NCBI GenBank assembly: GCA_902767465.1
Contig: CACXHM010000156.1
Span: 1 to 6,453, forward strand
DNA: 6,453 nt
Source of the DNA: an uncultured Bacteroidia bacterium
GTDB lineage: Bacteria; Bacteroidota; Bacteroidia; Bacteroidales; UBA932
Reading direction: 5' to 3'
How positions within the stretch are numbered: the stretch's first letter is position 1; every line of letters starts with the position of its first letter. Below are positions 4,468 through 6,453 of the stretch, piece after piece. The position numbers were made by a program, and so were the translations under genes. Under the pieces are notes generated by a model that searched no databases, had not been told where the DNA came from, and worked only from the letters and a program-made list of their open reading frames with translations.

Positions 4468-6339
4468 ATGTACGAAATATTGGACAGAATCAACTCGCCG
4501 AAAGACCTGAAGGGGCTTGACATCAAGGACCTTAAAGAACTTTGTGCGGAGATCCGGCAGTATATCGTAGAGGTATGCGCTACGAATCCCGGGCACATAG
4601 GATCGAGCCTGGGAGCGGTGGAGCTGATAGTGGGATACCATTACGTGTTTGACGCTCCGGATGACAAGATAGTTTTCGACGTCGGCCATCAGGCTTATGC
4701 ACACAAGATTCTCACCGGCCGGCGCGAGGCCTTCCGGACCCTGCGCAAGGGTGGCGGCATCAGCGGTTTCCCCCGCATGGATGAAAGCCCTTACGACAAT
4801 TTCGGCACCGGACATTCTTCTACCTCCATCTCCGCAGCACTGGGCCTTGCCGAAGCGGCAAGGATCCGTGGAAGGAAAGAAAAAGTGGTTGCGCTGATAG
4901 GCGACGGAGCGCTCACTGGAGGCCTTGCCTTCGAAGGCATGAACAATGCGGGAGCGGCGAAGGCCGACCTGCTCATCATTCTGAACGACAACGACATATC
5001 CATCGATCATAACATCGGAGGCCTGCACAACTATCTGATGAAGGTAACCACTTCCAGACACTACAACGCCTTCAAGACGCGTGTGTGGGAAGCCTTGGGA
5101 GAGCGCGGCCTGCGCCAGGCCATACAGCGTTGGTGGAAGAGTCTCAAATCGTGGTTGGTAAAGAAAACGGGAGGAGACCTCTTTGAATCTCTGGGTTTCA
5201 GGTATTTCGGTCCTGTTGACGGCAACGACATCGCCACGGTGGTGGATGCCCTGAGACGTATCAAGGATATTCCCGGTCCCCGGGTGCTTCACTGTCACAC
5301 AATCAAAGGAAAGGGTTATACAGCCTCCGAAGCCGACCCTTACACATGGCACGCCCCAGGCAGGTTCGATCCGGAAACAGGAGAAAGACTGAAGTCCGAA
5401 AACGGCATCAGCCGCTACCAGGACGTGTTCGGGCAGGTTCTGTGCGAACTTGCGGAGAAGGACGCCCGTGTGGTGGGCATCACTCCGGCAATGGCCTCGG
5501 GATGCGGAATGTCGGCCTTTGCAAGGCAGTTCCCGGACAGGTTTTTCGATGTGGGGATAGAAGAAGAGCATGCGGTTACGTTTTCAGCCGGACTTGCCGC
5601 AGGAGGCTTGCGGCCGTTCTGCAACATTTATTCTTCATTCGCGCAAAGGGCCTACGACCAGATCATTCACGACGTGGCCCTGCAACGGCTTCCTGTTGTG
5701 CTTTGCTTCGACCGGGCCGGCCTTGTGGGAGAAGACGGAGCCACTCACCACGGAGCTTTCGACATCTCGGCGCTCCGCACCGTCCCGGGCACCATCATCG
5801 CGTCTCCCAGGAACGAAACGGAACTCAAGCAACTGATGTACACCGCTCTGAACACGGAGCACGGTCCATTTATAATAAGGTATCCGCGCGGGTGCGGAGA
5901 AGGCAGCAACTGGAAGGAGGCCCCCTATGAACTGCTGCCTGCGGGCAAGGCGGAGCAACTGATGGATGGCAGCGACGTCGCACTCGTATGCACCGGCCCT
6001 ATAAGCGCAACGGCAATGAAAGCGGCCGCCGCCTTCGAAGGGAAAGTCGGAGTCTATAACTTCCGTTTCGTAAAACCGCTTGACACAAAAATGCTGGAAA
6101 TGATAGGCGGCCGTTACCACCATATCCTCACTTTGGAAGACGGATCCCTCAAGGGAGGGCTGTTTGGTGCGGTGGCAGAGTTCTTTGCGGGCAGGGCCGA
6201 GGCACCGTCGATCGAAGGCATTGGCATTCCGGATGAATTCGTGAGACATGCCGCCCGCAGCGAAGAACTTGCAATATGCGGATTGGACGAAGAGTCGATT
6301 AAGAAAAAGATTCAAAATTTTTTGCAGAATCGCAAATAA
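4468..6339 (+). CDS. dxs: 1-deoxy-D-xylulose-5-phosphate synthase
   Basis: A complete 623-residue cytoplasmic enzyme, close to the 620 of E. coli. It condenses pyruvate with glyceraldehyde 3-phosphate using thiamine diphosphate (ThDP) and Mg2+ to give DXP and CO2, the first step of the MEP pathway; DXP also feeds thiamine and, in many bacteria, pyridoxal synthesis. NPGHIGSSLG (40-49) has the active-site His43. The ThDP/Mg2+ motif runs from GDGALTGGLAFEG (145-157) to LNDND (172-176). The pyrimidine domain has DVGIEEEHAVTFSAG (361-375), where Glu366 matches catalytic Glu370 of E. coli. DRAGLVGEDGATHHGAFD (415-432) contains Asp423 and His427, matching Asp427 and His431, and RYPRG (471-475) contains Arg474, matching Arg478. 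The C-terminal transketolase domain covers about 495-620. MYEILDRINSPKDL is a typical Bacteroidales Dxs N-terminus, which supports the ATG at 4468. No essential motif is missing. It appears to be transcribed alone from its own -7 box, and its last codons carry the -33 element of the tRNA promoter. Confidence 0.98.
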   Translation: MYEILDRINSPKDLKGLDIKDLKELCAEIRQYIVEVCATNPGHIGSSLGAVELIVGYHYVFDAPDDKIVFDVGHQAYAHKILTGRREAFRTLRKGGGISGFPRMDESPYDNFGTGHSSTSISAALGLAEAARIRGRKEKVVALIGDGALTGGLAFEGMNNAGAAKADLLIILNDNDISIDHNIGGLHNYLMKVTTSRHYNAFKTRVWEALGERGLRQAIQRWWKSLKSWLVKKTGGDLFESLGFRYFGPVDGNDIATVVDALRRIKDIPGPRVLHCHTIKGKGYTASEADPYTWHAPGRFDPETGERLKSENGISRYQDVFGQVLCELAEKDARVVGITPAMASGCGMSAFARQFPDRFFDVGIEEEHAVTFSAGLAAGGLRPFCNIYSSFAQRAYDQIIHDVALQRLPVVLCFDRAGLVGEDGATHHGAFDISALRTVPGTIIASPRNETELKQLMYTALNTEHGPFIIRYPRGCGEGSNWKEAPYELLPAGKAEQLMDGSDVALVCTGPISATAMKAAAAFEGKVGVYNFRFVKPLDTKMLEMIGGRYHHILTLEDGSLKGGLFGAVAEFFAGRAEAPSIEGIGIPDEFVRHAARSEELAICGLDEESIKKKIQNFLQNRK

Positions 6340-6351
6340 TCCCTATATTTG
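6321..6351 (+). promoter_or_regulatory. Promoter of the tRNA-Thr gene
   Basis: TTTG (6321-6324), exactly 19 bases, then TATATTTG (6344-6351): a perfect match to the Bacteroidota -33/-7 promoter. The -33 box lies inside the last codons of dxs and the -7 box starts 5 bases after its stop. Transcription would begin about 25 bases before the tRNA. The short leader can form a small hairpin (CCTTT 6356-6360 with AAAGG 6366-6370). Confidence 0.8.
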
Positions 6352-6381
6352 CAGTCCTTTTTTGCAAAGGCTTGAAATACT

Positions 6382-6453
6382 GCCGATGTAGCTCAGCTGG
6401 CCAGAGCACGTGATTTGTAATCTCGGGGTCGACGGTTCGAATCCGCCCATCGG
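6382..6453 (+). tRNA. tRNA-Thr, anticodon UGU (last bases beyond window edge)
   Basis: The cloverleaf can be laid out fully. The acceptor is GCCGATG (6382-6388) pairing with CATCGG (6448-6453); its last base and the discriminator fall outside. The D stem is GCTC/GAGC (6391-6394, 6404-6407). The anticodon arm is 6409-6425 with loop TTTGTAA and anticodon TGT at 6416-6418, which reads Thr codon ACA and probably ACG. The variable region is GGGTC, and the T arm is 6431-6447 with loop TTCGAAT. Two stem positions do not pair: T6411/T6423 in the anticodon stem and A6432/C6446 in the T stem. The conserved T-loop and D-arm bases are intact, so it is probably functional. It has its own promoter and could be the first gene of a tRNA cluster continuing to the right. 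Confidence 0.93.

Noticed and set aside
3196..5571. A 791-codon open frame on the minus strand across the second transporter and dxs.
   Set aside because: It lies opposite two clear genes, crosses their spacer, is rich in Cys, His, Arg and Pro as antisense frames often are, and shows no recognisable domain.
5635..6315. A 226-codon minus-strand frame inside dxs.
   Set aside because: It lies fully within the C-terminal half of dxs, with no domain pattern and no promoter.

Overview
The window looks like chromosomal DNA of a member of the Bacteroidota, most likely order Bacteroidales. Promoter-like boxes match the Bacteroidota -7 consensus TAnnTTTG: a perfect TTTG-N19-TATATTTG pair in front of the tRNA, a TATATTTG in front of dxs and a near match before ssb. 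No start codon has a clear Shine-Dalgarno sequence; short A-rich stretches precede them. The SSB, the Dxs and the lipoprotein fragment also resemble Bacteroidales families. Coding DNA is moderately GC-rich and the spacers are AT-rich. Genus cannot be fixed from this alone.

Layout. Positions 1-410 (minus) hold the first 136 codons of a secreted lipoprotein that resembles the DUF1680/GH127 beta-L-arabinofuranosidase family; the gene runs off the left edge. A 113-bp divergent spacer separates it from ssb (524-1096, plus), a complete single-stranded DNA-binding protein. Next come two complete major facilitator superfamily genes in tandem (1255-2877 and 2977-4398). Their motifs resemble the eukaryotic lysosomal transporter MFSD1 more than sugar or drug MFS families. 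Then comes dxs (4468-6339), encoding 1-deoxy-D-xylulose-5-phosphate synthase, the first enzyme of the MEP isoprenoid pathway. A tRNA-Thr(UGU) gene starts at 6382 and is cut one base before the end of its acceptor stem.

How the genes work together. SSB and Dxs are housekeeping functions. The two transporters are paralogues, may be co-transcribed, and probably move small solutes across the inner membrane (peptides are a guess by analogy with MFSD1). The lipoprotein belongs to glycan use. Apart from the transporter pair there is no evidence that the genes form one functional system. No mobile element, CRISPR array or defence gene is visible.

The least ordinary parts are the spacers and the transporters. 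Each of the three spacers between ssb, the two transporters and dxs carries a pair of related palindromes with its own sequence. In two of them the four arms can pair in alternative ways, and in the third the two copies differ by matched changes that keep the symmetry. The first transporter also appears to carry an extra pair of membrane helices. dxs has a -7 box so close to its ATG that its message may be nearly leaderless.
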